Source: Nocardia cyriacigeorgica (GTDB lineage: Bacteria > Actinomycetota > Actinomycetes > Mycobacteriales > Mycobacteriaceae). From it: a stretch of DNA of 64,000 nucleotides. The notes beneath the pieces were generated by a model that was given only the letters and a program-made list of their open reading frames with translations, had not been told where the DNA came from and made no database searches. The translations under genes and the position numbers were made by a program. Location of the stretch: the NCBI RefSeq assembly GCF_010858045.1, contig NZ_JAAGVC010000017.1, forward strand, positions 1-64,000, read 5' to 3'. Below are positions 30,604 to 40,227 of this stretch, piece after piece (the stretch's first letter is position 1; every line of letters begins with the position of its first letter).

Positions 30604-32387
30604 CGGATGGGATCTCCTCGTCTGATATCGGCGGTCCGGCCGTTGCGGCGGGTGCTGCCTTGGCTGTCGGCGGTGCTGTGGTGCGGTACCACCTGCTCGG
30701 CGTGCTGGGGCCGATTGCCGCCGAGGCCCGGCAGCAGCGAATGTCCGCGATAACTCACCACAGTCTGGACCAGGCCCGCCACCAAGATCACCGAGACCAC
30801 CGCGAAACCCTTCCAGTAGTCGGTCGGCAGCAGTACCCCGGCGGCGCCGCCGACCACCCAGCTGAGCTGGAGCACCGTCTCCGAACGCCCGAACCCGGAC
30901 GCGATCGACTCCGGCGGCAGATCGTCCTGGATCGAGGCGTCCAGCGACACCTTGGCCAGCGCGCTGGCACCGGCGGCGACCAGCGCCGCCACCGCCGCAC
31001 CGAGCAGATTGTCGGCGAAAACCGCGAACAACGCGACCACCGCGCAGGCGGCCGTGCAGTTGACCACGATGAGCGAGGGCCTGCCCAGTTTGATCCTGGC
31101 GCCGCTGGCATTACCGGCGAAATTGCCGATGGCGGCGGCCGCGCCGACCACACCCAGCATGGCCGCCTGCTGCACCGGACGATGCTCGGTGGCCTTGGCG
31201 ACGAAGGCCACATAGAAGGTGAGGAAGCCGGTGAGCACGCGGATGCTGCTGTTGCCCCAGAGCCCGGTCACCACCGAGCGGCCCAGCGGTTGACGGCGTT
31301 TGCGGGCGGGCACCGCGGACTTCTTGCCGGACGGGATGACCTCGGTATCGGGGTCGTCGCTGTGATAGCTCAGGGTGGCGGGCACTTCGCCCTCGGTGAT
31401 TTCGACCCAGCGCGGAATGCGCAGGCTCAGATAGGTGCCCGCGCAGGCGATGGCGACCGCGAGCACCAGCGCGCCGGTCGAGCCGAAGGCCGCGGCCGCG
31501 AGCGCGGCGATCGCGCCGGCGCCCATGGTGCCGCCGACCAGACCGAACACCGTCAGCCGGGAGTTGGTTCGGACCAGATCTATCCCCGGTGGCAGTACAC
31601 GCGGCGTCACCGCGCTCTTGAGCACGGCGAACGATTTGCTCAGCACCATCATGCACAGCGCCAGCGGATACAACGCCCAGGTGTCGAAGTCGACGATGAG
31701 CACCACCGCCAGCACCGCGCGCACCGCGAACGATGACGCGAGGGCGAGCCTGCGGCCACGCTGCAGACGGTCCAGCGCGGGCCCGATCAGCGGCGCGATC
31801 ACCGCGAACGGGGCGATGGTGATCAGCAGGTACAGCGCGACCTTGGTCTTGCTCTCGGCGGTCGCGCTGGCGAAGAACAACGTGTTGGCCAGGGCGACCG
31901 CGATCGCGGCGTCCAAGGCGAAGTTCGTCATCGTCGCGTAGGTGAGCGCGGTCAGACCCGACTTGTCGGCACCGTCGGCCTTGGCCGCACGCTGGAAGGT
32001 GGCGAACCCCTTCTCGGTCAGCTCCTTACCGCGCAGCGCGGCGACCCGTGTGACGGTGAGTTTGCGCGGGACCCGGCGATCGTCGACGCGGCCGGCCTCG
32101 TCCTCGGGCGCCTCCTGGCGACGATCGTCGACCCGGCGTGGCTGTTCTTTGCGCATCGACCGCGTGAACCGGCCGCGGCCCGGGTCGCGCTCGACCTCCG
32201 TCAGCGGGCGGGTCGGCGGCGGCGTGGTGCCTGGATGATCCGGCGGTAGCGGCGGCAACGGCCGACGTCGCCGTGGCGCGTTGGGTGGCGGATATCGATC
32301 GAAACCGGGGTGCCGCTCGTACGGTGGGTACTCTTCGCCGTCCCACCGACCGCGATCGGGACCGGGGGGATCGCTGGGAGTAGTCAC
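30600..32387 (-). CDS. MFS transporter with long charged N-terminus (Rv0876c type)
   Basis: A 595-residue membrane protein. The first 130 residues are hydrophilic, rich in proline and arginine (RHPGFDRYPPPNAPRRRR), then about twelve hydrophobic segments follow from residue 150 with the central loop around GEVPATLSYHSDDPDTEV. Related to the mycobacterial Rv0876c MFS protein; substrate unknown. The GTG start lies seven bases after CAGAAT on the minus strand, predicted leaderless. Operon with the DUF2771 gene. Confidence 0.78.
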   Translation of the reverse strand: MTTPSDPPGPDRGRWDGEEYPPYERHPGFDRYPPPNAPRRRRPLPPLPPDHPGTTPPPTRPLTEVERDPGRGRFTRSMRKEQPRRVDDRRQEAPEDEAGRVDDRRVPRKLTVTRVAALRGKELTEKGFATFQRAAKADGADKSGLTALTYATMTNFALDAAIAVALANTLFFASATAESKTKVALYLLITIAPFAVIAPLIGPALDRLQRGRRLALASSFAVRAVLAVVLIVDFDTWALYPLALCMMVLSKSFAVLKSAVTPRVLPPGIDLVRTNSRLTVFGLVGGTMGAGAIAALAAAAFGSTGALVLAVAIACAGTYLSLRIPRWVEITEGEVPATLSYHSDDPDTEVIPSGKKSAVPARKRRQPLGRSVVTGLWGNSSIRVLTGFLTFYVAFVAKATEHRPVQQAAMLGVVGAAAAIGNFAGNASGARIKLGRPSLIVVNCTAACAVVALFAVFADNLLGAAVAALVAAGASALAKVSLDASIQDDLPPESIASGFGRSETVLQLSWVVGGAAGVLLPTDYWKGFAVVSVILVAGLVQTVVSYRGHSLLPGLGGNRPQHAEQVVPHHSTADSQGSTRRNGRTADIRRGDPIR

Positions 32388-32464
32388 AACGTCAATTCTG
32401 GCGCACAACGGCCGGTGAGGTTCACGCACGCTCCGGCGAATCCGCCGAAAGTGACGTGGTTCGC

Positions 32465-33250
32465 CTACGGGGCGGGGACGAAACGCACCTCGAACATGGT
32501 TGGCCAGTACTTGCCGGTGAGTAGGAAGCGGTCGGTGCCGGGGATCTGGGTGATGCCGTTGAGGACGTCGGTGCCGGCGCGTTCGCGCGGCGGGAGCAGG
32601 CCGGAGGCGTCGATGGTGGCGAGGATCTCGCCGGTGCCGGGGTCGATGCGCAGGATTTCGTCGGTGGGCCAGTTGTTGGCGTAGACCGAGCCATCGGCCG
32701 CGCACTCCAGTTCGTTCAGGCGCGCCGATCCGCGGCCGATCAGGTCGACCGATCCGGTGCGGGCGAAGGTCACCGGGTCGCGGAAGGTCAGCGTGGCCGA
32801 GCCGTCGCTCATCACCAGCTGCCCGGCACGGGCGCACAGACCCCAGCCTTCGCCCTCGTAGGACACCTGCCCGCGCTCGGCCAGCGTGGCCGGGTCGCGG
32901 GCGAAGGCGATGCCGTCTTTCCAGGTGAGCTGCCAGAGTGTGTCGTCGGTGACCGCGATGCCCTCACCGAACAGCGGTGCCGGAAGTTCGGCGGCGGCGA
33001 GTTCGGCGCCGGTGGCGCGGTCGACCGCGCGCACACCCGAATCGCCGGACATCCCGGTGCTCTCGTAGAGCACCCCGTCGGCGATCTGCAAGCCCTGGGT
33101 GAAGGCGCGCGGGTCGTGCGGGGCCGTGCCGAGCACCTCCACGACCAGGTGTGGCGCCTGATCTGCCGGGTCATCGGCGCGCGCGCACCCGGCCGAGGTG
33201 AGCAGGCAGAGCAGGGCAGCGACGGCCAGCGAACGCCGATCGGTCTCCAT
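32465..33250 (-). CDS. glutaminyl-peptide cyclotransferase, lipoprotein
   Basis: A 261-residue protein. A signal with lipobox TSAGC (Cys at about 22) is followed by a beta-propeller of the plant-type glutaminyl cyclase: VLGTAPHDPRAFTQGLQIAD, VLYESTGMSGDSGV, LTWKDGIAF, GEGWGLC, LNELECADGSVYANNW(P) and LNGITQIPGTDRFLLTGKYW are typical. It converts N-terminal Gln of exported peptides to pyroglutamate. ATG 33250 lies seven bases after TACATT (leaderless). Only 17 bases separate it from the divergent DUF3027 gene. Confidence 0.85.
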   Translation of the reverse strand: METDRRSLAVAALLCLLTSAGCARADDPADQAPHLVVEVLGTAPHDPRAFTQGLQIADGVLYESTGMSGDSGVRAVDRATGAELAAAELPAPLFGEGIAVTDDTLWQLTWKDGIAFARDPATLAERGQVSYEGEGWGLCARAGQLVMSDGSATLTFRDPVTFARTGSVDLIGRGSARLNELECAADGSVYANNWPTDEILRIDPGTGEILATIDASGLLPPRERAGTDVLNGITQIPGTDRFLLTGKYWPTMFEVRFVPAP

Positions 33251-33267
33251 ACGGCAAAATGTAGGCC
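33251..33267. promoter_or_regulatory. 17-base divergent promoter core
   Basis: Between the ATG at 33250 (minus) and the GTG at 33268 (plus) lie only 17 bases. They hold TACATT for the minus gene (33263-33258) and CAAAAT for the plus gene (33255-33260), each seven bases from its start codon. The -10 boxes overlap, so the two promoters cannot be occupied at the same time. Confidence 0.55.
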
Positions 33268-34356
33268 GTGAGCGCAGTTTCTGTTTCGGACTCCGGCGTG
33301 CGGCCCGTCCTGGCCGACGCCGTCGAGCTTGCCCGTCGTGCGCTCCTCGAGCTGGAGCCATCCGGGGTCGGTGCGCATCTTGGTGTGTCCGCCGAGGACG
33401 ACAACGCGGCAACACATCGCTTCGAGGCCACCCTGGCCGGCTATCGCGGCTGGCAGTGGGCGGTCGTGGTGGCGGCCCCGCCGGGCGCGGACCATCCGAC
33501 GGTCAGCGAATCGGCCCTGCTGCCCGGCCCGGACGCGTTGATCGCGCCCGAATTCGTGCCGTGGGATCAACGGGTGCGCCCCGGCGACCTGGCTCCCGGC
33601 GATCTGCTGGCCCCGCCGCCGAACGACCCGCGCCTGGCCCCCGGCTACACCGCCACCGGCGATCCCGAGGTCGACGAGGTGGCCTACCAGGTGGGTCTTG
33701 GTCGTTCCCAGGTGCTCAGCCTCGAGGGCCGCGAGGAGGCCGCGCAGCGCTGGTACACCGAGTTCGGCCCCGATACCGAGATGGCCAAGGCCGCGCCGGG
33801 GACCTGCGGCACCTGCGGTTTCTATCTTCCGCTCGCCGGTGCGCTGCGTGCCGCGTTCGGGGTCTGCGGTAACGCGATGGGCGCCGACGGACATGTCGTG
33901 CACACCGAATACGGGTGCGGCGCGCACTCCGACGTCACGGTGCCCAGCGGTGCGGGCTCGCCGCTGTACGAGGCATACGACGACGCCGCGGTGGACCTCG
34001 TTCCGACGGAATCGCTGCGCGCGACCGGCGAGGGCGATGCGGCCTCCGGAGATTCGGCCTCGGCCGAGCAGACCGAGGCAAGTGCCGGAGACCATGCTGC
34101 CGGCAGCGCTGTGACAGAGCAGGCTCCTGACGACGCGGAGGTAGCCACTGGGTCCGGCCCCTCGGACGTGGTGACCGAAGCAGCCGGGTCGGATGTCGAC
34201 CGGGGCGCCTCGACTCTCGCCGAGGCAGAGCGGTCCAGCGCATCGGCTCCGCAACCTGAATCGTCCAATGGCACTGGGGATTCCGAGTCGGCGCAGGCCG
34301 CTGATCGCCCGGCCACGGACGCCCAGCCGGAGTCCGGGTCATCGGCGCTGAGCTGA
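33268..34356 (+). CDS. DUF3027 protein with metal-binding cysteines and acidic tail
   Basis: A 362-residue protein. The first 250 residues contain a tryptophan-rich segment (YRGWQWAVVVAAPPGADHPT) and a cysteine cluster (PGTCGTCGFYLPLAGALRA, FGVCGNAMGADGHVVHTEYG, CGAHSD) likely to bind zinc, typical of DUF3027 (mycobacterial Rv0877 type). The last 110 residues are a Ser/Ala/Glu-rich low-complexity tail. Function unknown. GTG predicted leaderless. A sacsin-like ATPase gene starts 47 bases downstream. Confidence 0.78.
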   Translation: MSAVSVSDSGVRPVLADAVELARRALLELEPSGVGAHLGVSAEDDNAATHRFEATLAGYRGWQWAVVVAAPPGADHPTVSESALLPGPDALIAPEFVPWDQRVRPGDLAPGDLLAPPPNDPRLAPGYTATGDPEVDEVAYQVGLGRSQVLSLEGREEAAQRWYTEFGPDTEMAKAAPGTCGTCGFYLPLAGALRAAFGVCGNAMGADGHVVHTEYGCGAHSDVTVPSGAGSPLYEAYDDAAVDLVPTESLRATGEGDAASGDSASAEQTEASAGDHAAGSAVTEQAPDDAEVATGSGPSDVVTEAAGSDVDRGASTLAEAERSSASAPQPESSNGTGDSESAQAADRPATDAQPESGSSALS

Positions 34357-34403
34357 GGCCGGCGGCCGACGATCCGTTCGATACGGCGTCCCTGCGTGCC
34401 GGT

Positions 34404-37355
34404 GTGCTCGCGGCCTGGCGGGATTCGCCGACGCGGTTGCGTGAGGACGCGGCGACCGAGGCCGATCTGGTGCGGGCCGGGTATCGCGACCGGCTGCTGA
34501 CGGAGTTGGCGCAGAACGCCGCCGATGCCGCGGCGAAGGCGGGCACTGCCGGTCGGCTCGCGGTCTGGTCGGACGAGGGAACTCTGCATATCGCGAATAC
34601 CGGTGCGCCGCTGGACCTGTCCGGCGTTCATGCGCTGACGGCGTTGCGCGCGTCGGGCAAGTCCGATCCGGCGGCCACCGTGGGACGGTTCGGTGTCGGG
34701 TTCACGGCGGTGCTGACGGTGAGCGAGGAGATCGAGATCCGCTCGACCACGGGTTCCCTTCGTTTCTCGCGCGCCGAGACGCTGGACGCACTGCATCAGA
34801 ACGTCATCGCGGTGCCCGGCGACAGCGGGCGCACGGCCGGTGATCACTGGCGGCCGCCGGCACTGCGGTTGGTGTGGCCGAGTTCCACCGGGCCCGCCGC
34901 GGGTTTCGATACCGAGGTCGTACTGCGACTGCGCGATGACGTCGACCCGCAGGCCTTGCTGGCCGCCATGCGATCCGAGGCCGCCGACCTGCTTCTCGAG
35001 CTCCCCGCACTCAGCGGCATCCGCGTCGGCGGCGACGAATTCAGCAGCACCACAAGCGATTCGGCGCGCCGTCTGCAGGAATTGCGAATCATCGGCCCTG
35101 ATCTGGACCAGCGCTGGTGGCAGTTCCGCACCGATCGCGCGCGCTGGCTGTTGCCGGTGCGCGACGGCAGGCCGATGCGCGTCGCGCCCGACGTCCTGCG
35201 CGCGCCGACCCGCTCCGACGAGGAGCTGTCGCTCCCGGCCCTGCTCATCGCCGATATCGCCATGCAACCCGACCGCCGCCGCCTGCTCCCCGGCGCTCAC
35301 GTGACGGAACTGGCCGCCGGCTATGCGGATTTCGCGCGCGCCCTGCCGCCACGCGATCGTCTCACGCTGGTTCCTGTCCCGGGGTTCGCCCGCAGCGAGG
35401 CCGACGGGCTGCTCCGCGAAGCCGTCATCCGCGAACTCCAGACCCACTCCTGGCTTCCGGTCATCGCTCCCACCGGCCAGGAATCCCGCCCTACGCCCGC
35501 CTCGCGTGCCGAGCTCGAAGCCTTCAGCGAACCCGACCTGCCCGATGCCGACCGGTCCACTTCTGTCGGCGGGGAGGCCCCGGAGCGGGGTCGGAATCCG
35601 AGTCCCGGTGCCGCGCCGCGCCTCGATCACGACGTCCTCGCCGACGACGATCCGGCCGCCGGACAGCGATTCGATCTGCCCGGCGAGCTGCGGGCCGATG
35701 GCTCGGACGCGGTCCCGACCCGAGCCAGCGTCTTCCCCGATCTCAGCCCCGAACTGGCCACCCTCCTCGCCGATATCCTCGGCCCCTTGGTGATCCCGGA
35801 ACTCTCGGGTGGCCCGCATGCCGAAGCGCTGTCCGTGCTGGACGTGCACCGAATCGGTTTGGCCCGCTTGGCCGAGCTGTCGGGTGGACTGGATCGGGCG
35901 CCGTCCTGGTGGCACGGCCTGTACGCGGCGCTCGAGCCGTACGTCACCGATCCGCTCGCCGTCGAGGAACTCGGTGCACTCGCCGTCCCGCTGGCCGACG
36001 GGCGCCTGGTCACCGGCCCGCGCACGGCCGTTCTCGATGACGAACTGCCCGCGCCGATCCCGGTGCACTGGGCGCGATTGATTCATCCGGAGGCCGCGCA
36101 TCCGCTGCTGTCGCGGTTGGGCGCGCGGCAGGCGACGGCGCGCGATCTGCTCTCCGATCCCGGGTTGCGCGCCGAACTCGAGGACCATCCGGGCGATCCC
36201 GACACCACCGATGCGGTGCTGCGGCTGGCCGCAACGGCGGATCCGGCGCAGCTGCCCTCCTGGCTCGGCCTGCTCGAATTGCCGGATGACACGGGCGAAT
36301 TGCGCCCAGCCGACGAGCTGTTGCTGCCCGGTGCGCCACTGCGTGCGGTGCTGGTCGCCGATTCTCCGTTCGGCACGGTCGACCAGCGGTTGGTCGATGA
36401 TCACGGTCCCGAGGCCTTACGCGCGGTGGGTGTCGGCTGGGATTTCGCGATCGTCAGCGAGACCGATCCGACCGGACCCGATCACGATCTGCCGGACGAA
36501 GAGGCCTGGTGGGCAGGGCTGTCCGAGGATCCGCCCGAACTGATCGCCGTGCGCGATCTGGATCTGGTCGACGACGCCGCCTGGCCGCGAGCCCTGCGTC
36601 AGCTGGCCGCAGGCGAGCGCACCCGCCCGCTGCTGGCCGATCCGAACGGCTACACGGCGTGGTGGCTGCGTCGCTACGCCCACATCGACGGCACTCCGCT
36701 CGGCGTTCTGCGTCATCCCGGCGAACCCGAATTCGCCGGTCTGCTCCCCGAATTCAGCGCACCCGGTTTCGCCCGCGCCGAGATCGACGCCCTGCGCGCG
36801 GTCCTCGCCGACCCCGCGTCGATCACCCCCGAGCTGGCCGAAGCCCTGCTCGCGGCATTGGCGGACCCGGCGAAAACCCCGTCCCCGCAGGTCGCAGCCC
36901 GCACTCACGCCCTGCTCGCGGCCGCGGAGGAACATCTCGACCTCACCGAGCTCGAACTTCCCGACCTGGTGCGGGCCTTGTCGGGTGAGACGGTGGACCC
37001 GGGCGAGGCGATGGTGCTGGATCAGCCGTGGTTCGGCCTGGCGATTCCGCCGCGACGCCTGGTGGTGGGCGCGGTGGAATCGGCGCCCGCCCTGGCGACC
37101 CTGCTGGATCTGCCGCTGGTCTCCGAAGTCGTCACGGCCGAGGTGATCGGCACCGGTCGTGCGAGTACCTGGTCGAACGAGCCGATGGGCGTGGTGCTGC
37201 GGCAGTTGTTCGGCCTGCCCGAGGACGATGGCGACCTGATCGTGCACGATGAGCTGCGCGTGCGGCTCTCCGGTGCGGTGCAGCGTACGGCCGAGGTCGC
37301 CTGGTGGCGCGACGGCGATACGACCCACATCCGAAACCCGCAGGCCCCGGACTGA
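34404..37355 (+). CDS. sacsin-like GHKL ATPase
   Basis: A 983-residue protein with an Hsp90-type nucleotide-binding domain at the N-terminus: LLTELAQNAADAAAKAG (N-box, about 31-47), ANTGAPLD and the glycine-rich GRFGVGFTAVLTV (about 94-106). The rest is acidic, leucine-rich and repetitive without named domains. Annotated in relatives as sacsin N-terminal ATP-binding-like protein or molecular chaperone. No membrane segments. GTG 34404 is the first plausible start after the DUF3027 stop and has no clear ribosome site, so co-translation is likely. Function unproven. Confidence 0.72.
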   Translation: MLAAWRDSPTRLREDAATEADLVRAGYRDRLLTELAQNAADAAAKAGTAGRLAVWSDEGTLHIANTGAPLDLSGVHALTALRASGKSDPAATVGRFGVGFTAVLTVSEEIEIRSTTGSLRFSRAETLDALHQNVIAVPGDSGRTAGDHWRPPALRLVWPSSTGPAAGFDTEVVLRLRDDVDPQALLAAMRSEAADLLLELPALSGIRVGGDEFSSTTSDSARRLQELRIIGPDLDQRWWQFRTDRARWLLPVRDGRPMRVAPDVLRAPTRSDEELSLPALLIADIAMQPDRRRLLPGAHVTELAAGYADFARALPPRDRLTLVPVPGFARSEADGLLREAVIRELQTHSWLPVIAPTGQESRPTPASRAELEAFSEPDLPDADRSTSVGGEAPERGRNPSPGAAPRLDHDVLADDDPAAGQRFDLPGELRADGSDAVPTRASVFPDLSPELATLLADILGPLVIPELSGGPHAEALSVLDVHRIGLARLAELSGGLDRAPSWWHGLYAALEPYVTDPLAVEELGALAVPLADGRLVTGPRTAVLDDELPAPIPVHWARLIHPEAAHPLLSRLGARQATARDLLSDPGLRAELEDHPGDPDTTDAVLRLAATADPAQLPSWLGLLELPDDTGELRPADELLLPGAPLRAVLVADSPFGTVDQRLVDDHGPEALRAVGVGWDFAIVSETDPTGPDHDLPDEEAWWAGLSEDPPELIAVRDLDLVDDAAWPRALRQLAAGERTRPLLADPNGYTAWWLRRYAHIDGTPLGVLRHPGEPEFAGLLPEFSAPGFARAEIDALRAVLADPASITPELAEALLAALADPAKTPSPQVAARTHALLAAAEEHLDLTELELPDLVRALSGETVDPGEAMVLDQPWFGLAIPPRRLVVGAVESAPALATLLDLPLVSEVVTAEVIGTGRASTWSNEPMGVVLRQLFGLPEDDGDLIVHDELRVRLSGAVQRTAEVAWWRDGDTTHIRNPQAPD

Positions 37356-37364
37356 TCCCGGCCG

Positions 37365-37991
37365 CTATTTCGCGTAGGTGCTGAGCATCTCGCTGAGCAC
37401 ATCCAGCTGCGTGCGCACGCTTTCGCTGTCGTTGTCCACCAGCCAGCGCAGCACGATCCCGTCGATCACGCTGAGGGTGAACCGGGACAGGGTCTGCACC
37501 GGCACCGTCCACTGCGTGGACGTGGCATCGCGGGCGTGGTCGAGGATATCGGCGACGGTGGAATCGTTGAACGCGTACTGTTCCCGCGCGATCGCCAATT
37601 TCGCCGGCGTCTGCTCGCCCTCGCGCAGCGCGTAGGTGGTGGTCTCGTAGGTGAGCAGCTGACGTTCCGGTGTGGCTTCGATGTTGAGCCACATCAGTTC
37701 CAGACCGTTGCGCACCAAAGTTTGCAGTGCCGCTTTTCCGGTTCCGGCTTCCTGCCAGACCGTTTCATTGGCGTCGACGGAATCGCGCAATTCCATCGAT
37801 AGCGCTTTGACCAGCTCGGTCATCAGCGCGTCCTTGTTTTCGAAACAGTAATGCACCACACCGAGCGAGACGCCTGCCGCTTGCGCGACATCGCGCGTGG
37901 TCACGCCCGCCACACCCTTTTTCTCGGCAAGGCCGATCGCGGCCTCGATAAGGTGGGCCCGTCGTTCTTCGACGCTCAATCGGGAGGACAC
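37365..37991 (-). CDS. TetR-family repressor, probable regulator of the ceramidase gene
   Basis: A 208-residue regulator. The helix-turn-helix is VTTRDVAQAAGVSLGVVHYCFENKDAL (about 30-56), followed by an all-helical ligand domain with PF13977/BetI-like features. GTG 37991 chosen. It is divergent from the ceramidase gene and a symmetric operator CTGGAC-N4-GTCCAG lies between them. Confidence 0.82.
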   Translation of the reverse strand: MSSRLSVEERRAHLIEAAIGLAEKKGVAGVTTRDVAQAAGVSLGVVHYCFENKDALMTELVKALSMELRDSVDANETVWQEAGTGKAALQTLVRNGLELMWLNIEATPERQLLTYETTTYALREGEQTPAKLAIAREQYAFNDSTVADILDHARDATSTQWTVPVQTLSRFTLSVIDGIVLRWLVDNDSESVRTQLDVLSEMLSTYAK

Positions 37992-38050
37992 CTGAGCGAG
38001 TTAAGCGCTCGCAGCGCGAACAGTCAATTCGCCGACCCGAAAATTCGTAC

Positions 38051-38066
38051 TGGACGCCTGTCCAGA
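38051..38066. promoter_or_regulatory. candidate TetR operator
   Basis: CTGGACGCCTGTCCAG: six-base arms around GCCT. It lies 60 bases from the repressor start and 35 from the ceramidase start, so one dimer could control both genes. Confidence 0.6.
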
Positions 38067-38103
38067 TCTGTGGTTCGCTGCCAAAGATCGAAGGGAGTCT
38101 GTG

Positions 38104-40146
38104 ATGTCGGTAACCCGCAGGACGCTGCTCGCCCGGAGCGCGGTCGGCTCGGCGGCCCTCGCGGCGATGCCCGGACTATCGGGCGTCTTCGCGGCAACGG
38201 CGGGTGCCGCGCCCGGCGAGTACGAGATCGGCGCCGGCCTGTCCGACATCACCGGACCGGCCGCCGAATGCGGCATGATGGGCTACTCCCAGCTGGAACA
38301 GACCACCGCCGGCATTCACCTGCGGCCACGGGCCAGGGCATTCATCATCGGTGCGGGCGGGCGCAGGGTCGTGTTCGTGGTCGCCGACAACGGCATGATC
38401 TTCCAATCCGTGCACCGCGGGGTGCTGCTCGCACTCGCCGAACGCTTCGGCGATCTCTACACCGAGCAGAACGTGCTGCTGACCTCGACGCATTCGCACG
38501 CCACCTGCGGCGGGTCCAGCCACGACTACGCCTACAACCTGTCGATCCTCGGTTTCCAGCAGCAGGTCTACGACGCCGAGGTACAGGGCATCGTCGAGGC
38601 CATCGCCGCCGCGCACGCCGATCTGGGTCCGGGTTCGCTGGCCATCGGCCGCGCGCAGTTGCGCGATGCCAGCGTCAACCGGTCCAGGATCGCGTTCGAC
38701 CGCAATCCCGAGGCCGATAAGCGGTATTTCCCGGACGCCATCGATCCGGCGGTGACGGTGCTGTCGTTGCGCAAAGGCGGGCGCGAGATCGGTGCCATCA
38801 CCTGGTTCGCCACCCATAACACCTCGATGACCAATGAGAATCGGCTGATCAGTTCCGATAACAAGGGTTACGCCTCGTTCAGCTTCGAACACACCGAGCA
38901 CGGCGTGCGCTACCTGGACGGGCGTGCCGATTTCATCGCCGCCTTCGCGCAGACCAATGCCGGTGATATGTCGCCGAATCTGAATCTGCGTCCCGGCTCG
39001 GGGCCGACCGACGACGAATTCGAGAACACGCGCATCATCGGTGACCGGCAGTATCGCGCCGCGAAATCCGCGCTGGCGGCGGCGACCTCGATCGGCGGTC
39101 CGGTGGACGCCATGCTGTGCTACATCGATCTGGCAGATATCGCCGTCGACGGCCGCTTCACCCCGGACGGCCTGCCCAAGCGGACCGCGCCTGCCGCCGC
39201 GGGGGTTTCGCTCATCGCGGGCAGTGTGGAGGACGGGCCCGGCCTGCCGGGTGGCCCGATCCCGGAGGGCGTCACCAACCCGTTCGTCGCCGCACTCGGC
39301 GATCCGGGCACGCCGGCCCCGGCGTGGCTGGCCGACGCACAGGCGCCCAAAGCGATCGCCGCTCCGCTCGGGCTGCTGCCTCCGGTGCCGTGGGTGCCGA
39401 ATGTGGTGCCGATCCAGTTGGTGCGCATCGGCGAGCTGTACCTGGCGGCGGCCGGTGGTGAGTTCACCATCGTGTCCGGGCTGCGGGTGCGCCGCGCCGT
39501 CGCCGACGCGCTCGGGGTCGACGTCGAGCAGGTGCTGATGCAGGGCTACGCCAACGCCTACCACGAGTACGTGACCACACCGGAGGAATACGCCGCCCAG
39601 CAGTACGAGGGTGCCTCCACCCTGTACGGGCGCTACACCCTCTGCGCCTACCAGCAGGAATTCACCCGGCTGGCAACGGCATTCGCGGCCCGTCAGTCGA
39701 TCGCGCGCGGGCCGGCACCGCGCGACGTCTCCGCCCTCCAGCCGAACTTCGTGCCCGCCCCCGGCCCCGATGCGACGCCGCTCGGGCGCGCTTTCGGCGA
39801 CGTCCTGGTGCAACCGGCCGCGACGGCGTCGCCCGGCACCCGCGTCGAGGTCGAGTTCGTCTCCGCCCACCCCAAGCACAACCCGCGCCGCAACGGCACC
39901 TTCCTCGAAGTGCAGCGCCGCACGGCATCCGGCCGATGGGAACGGGTGGCCAACGAAGGCGAATGGGCGGTGCGATTCCACTGGCGCTCACCCGGACCCG
40001 GCATCTCCCTCGCCCGCTTCACCTGGGACATCCCGGCCGACGCCACCCCCGGCCGCTACCGGTTCCAGCATTTCGCCGATCGTCTCGGTGGCGACGGATC
40101 GCTGACCCCGATCACCGGCACCAGCGACGAATTCGATATCGCCTGA
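38104..40146 (+). CDS. neutral/alkaline ceramidase, Tat-exported
   Basis: A 680-residue enzyme that splits the amide bond of ceramide into sphingosine and fatty acid. The N-terminus SVTRRTLLARSAVGSAALAA has a twin-arginine signal. Zinc ligands are in TSTHSHATCGG and the catalytic serine region is TNAGDMSPNLN, both typical. YANAYHEYVTTPEEYAAQQYEG in the C-terminal half is also family-like. ATG 38104 has AGGGAG six bases upstream; a GTG one codon earlier is the alternative. Ceramide is not a bacterial membrane lipid in this lineage, so the substrate is probably environmental or host lipid. Confidence 0.88.
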   Translation: MSVTRRTLLARSAVGSAALAAMPGLSGVFAATAGAAPGEYEIGAGLSDITGPAAECGMMGYSQLEQTTAGIHLRPRARAFIIGAGGRRVVFVVADNGMIFQSVHRGVLLALAERFGDLYTEQNVLLTSTHSHATCGGSSHDYAYNLSILGFQQQVYDAEVQGIVEAIAAAHADLGPGSLAIGRAQLRDASVNRSRIAFDRNPEADKRYFPDAIDPAVTVLSLRKGGREIGAITWFATHNTSMTNENRLISSDNKGYASFSFEHTEHGVRYLDGRADFIAAFAQTNAGDMSPNLNLRPGSGPTDDEFENTRIIGDRQYRAAKSALAAATSIGGPVDAMLCYIDLADIAVDGRFTPDGLPKRTAPAAAGVSLIAGSVEDGPGLPGGPIPEGVTNPFVAALGDPGTPAPAWLADAQAPKAIAAPLGLLPPVPWVPNVVPIQLVRIGELYLAAAGGEFTIVSGLRVRRAVADALGVDVEQVLMQGYANAYHEYVTTPEEYAAQQYEGASTLYGRYTLCAYQQEFTRLATAFAARQSIARGPAPRDVSALQPNFVPAPGPDATPLGRAFGDVLVQPAATASPGTRVEVEFVSAHPKHNPRRNGTFLEVQRRTASGRWERVANEGEWAVRFHWRSPGPGISLARFTWDIPADATPGRYRFQHFADRLGGDGSLTPITGTSDEFDIA

Positions 40147-40227
40147 TCGGGCGTCGCCGCGAGACCCTTACCGAAACCTCAGAGAACCACCAGGCCGAAC
40201 GCCATACTCGGGTCCTAGCGTCGCGGT

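Noticed and set aside
33822-36404. 860-codon open frame on the minus strand opposite the sacsin-like ATPase
   Set aside because: Artefact of high-GC codon bias; low-complexity Arg/Gly/Gln product, no ribosome site, and the plus-strand gene has clear motifs.
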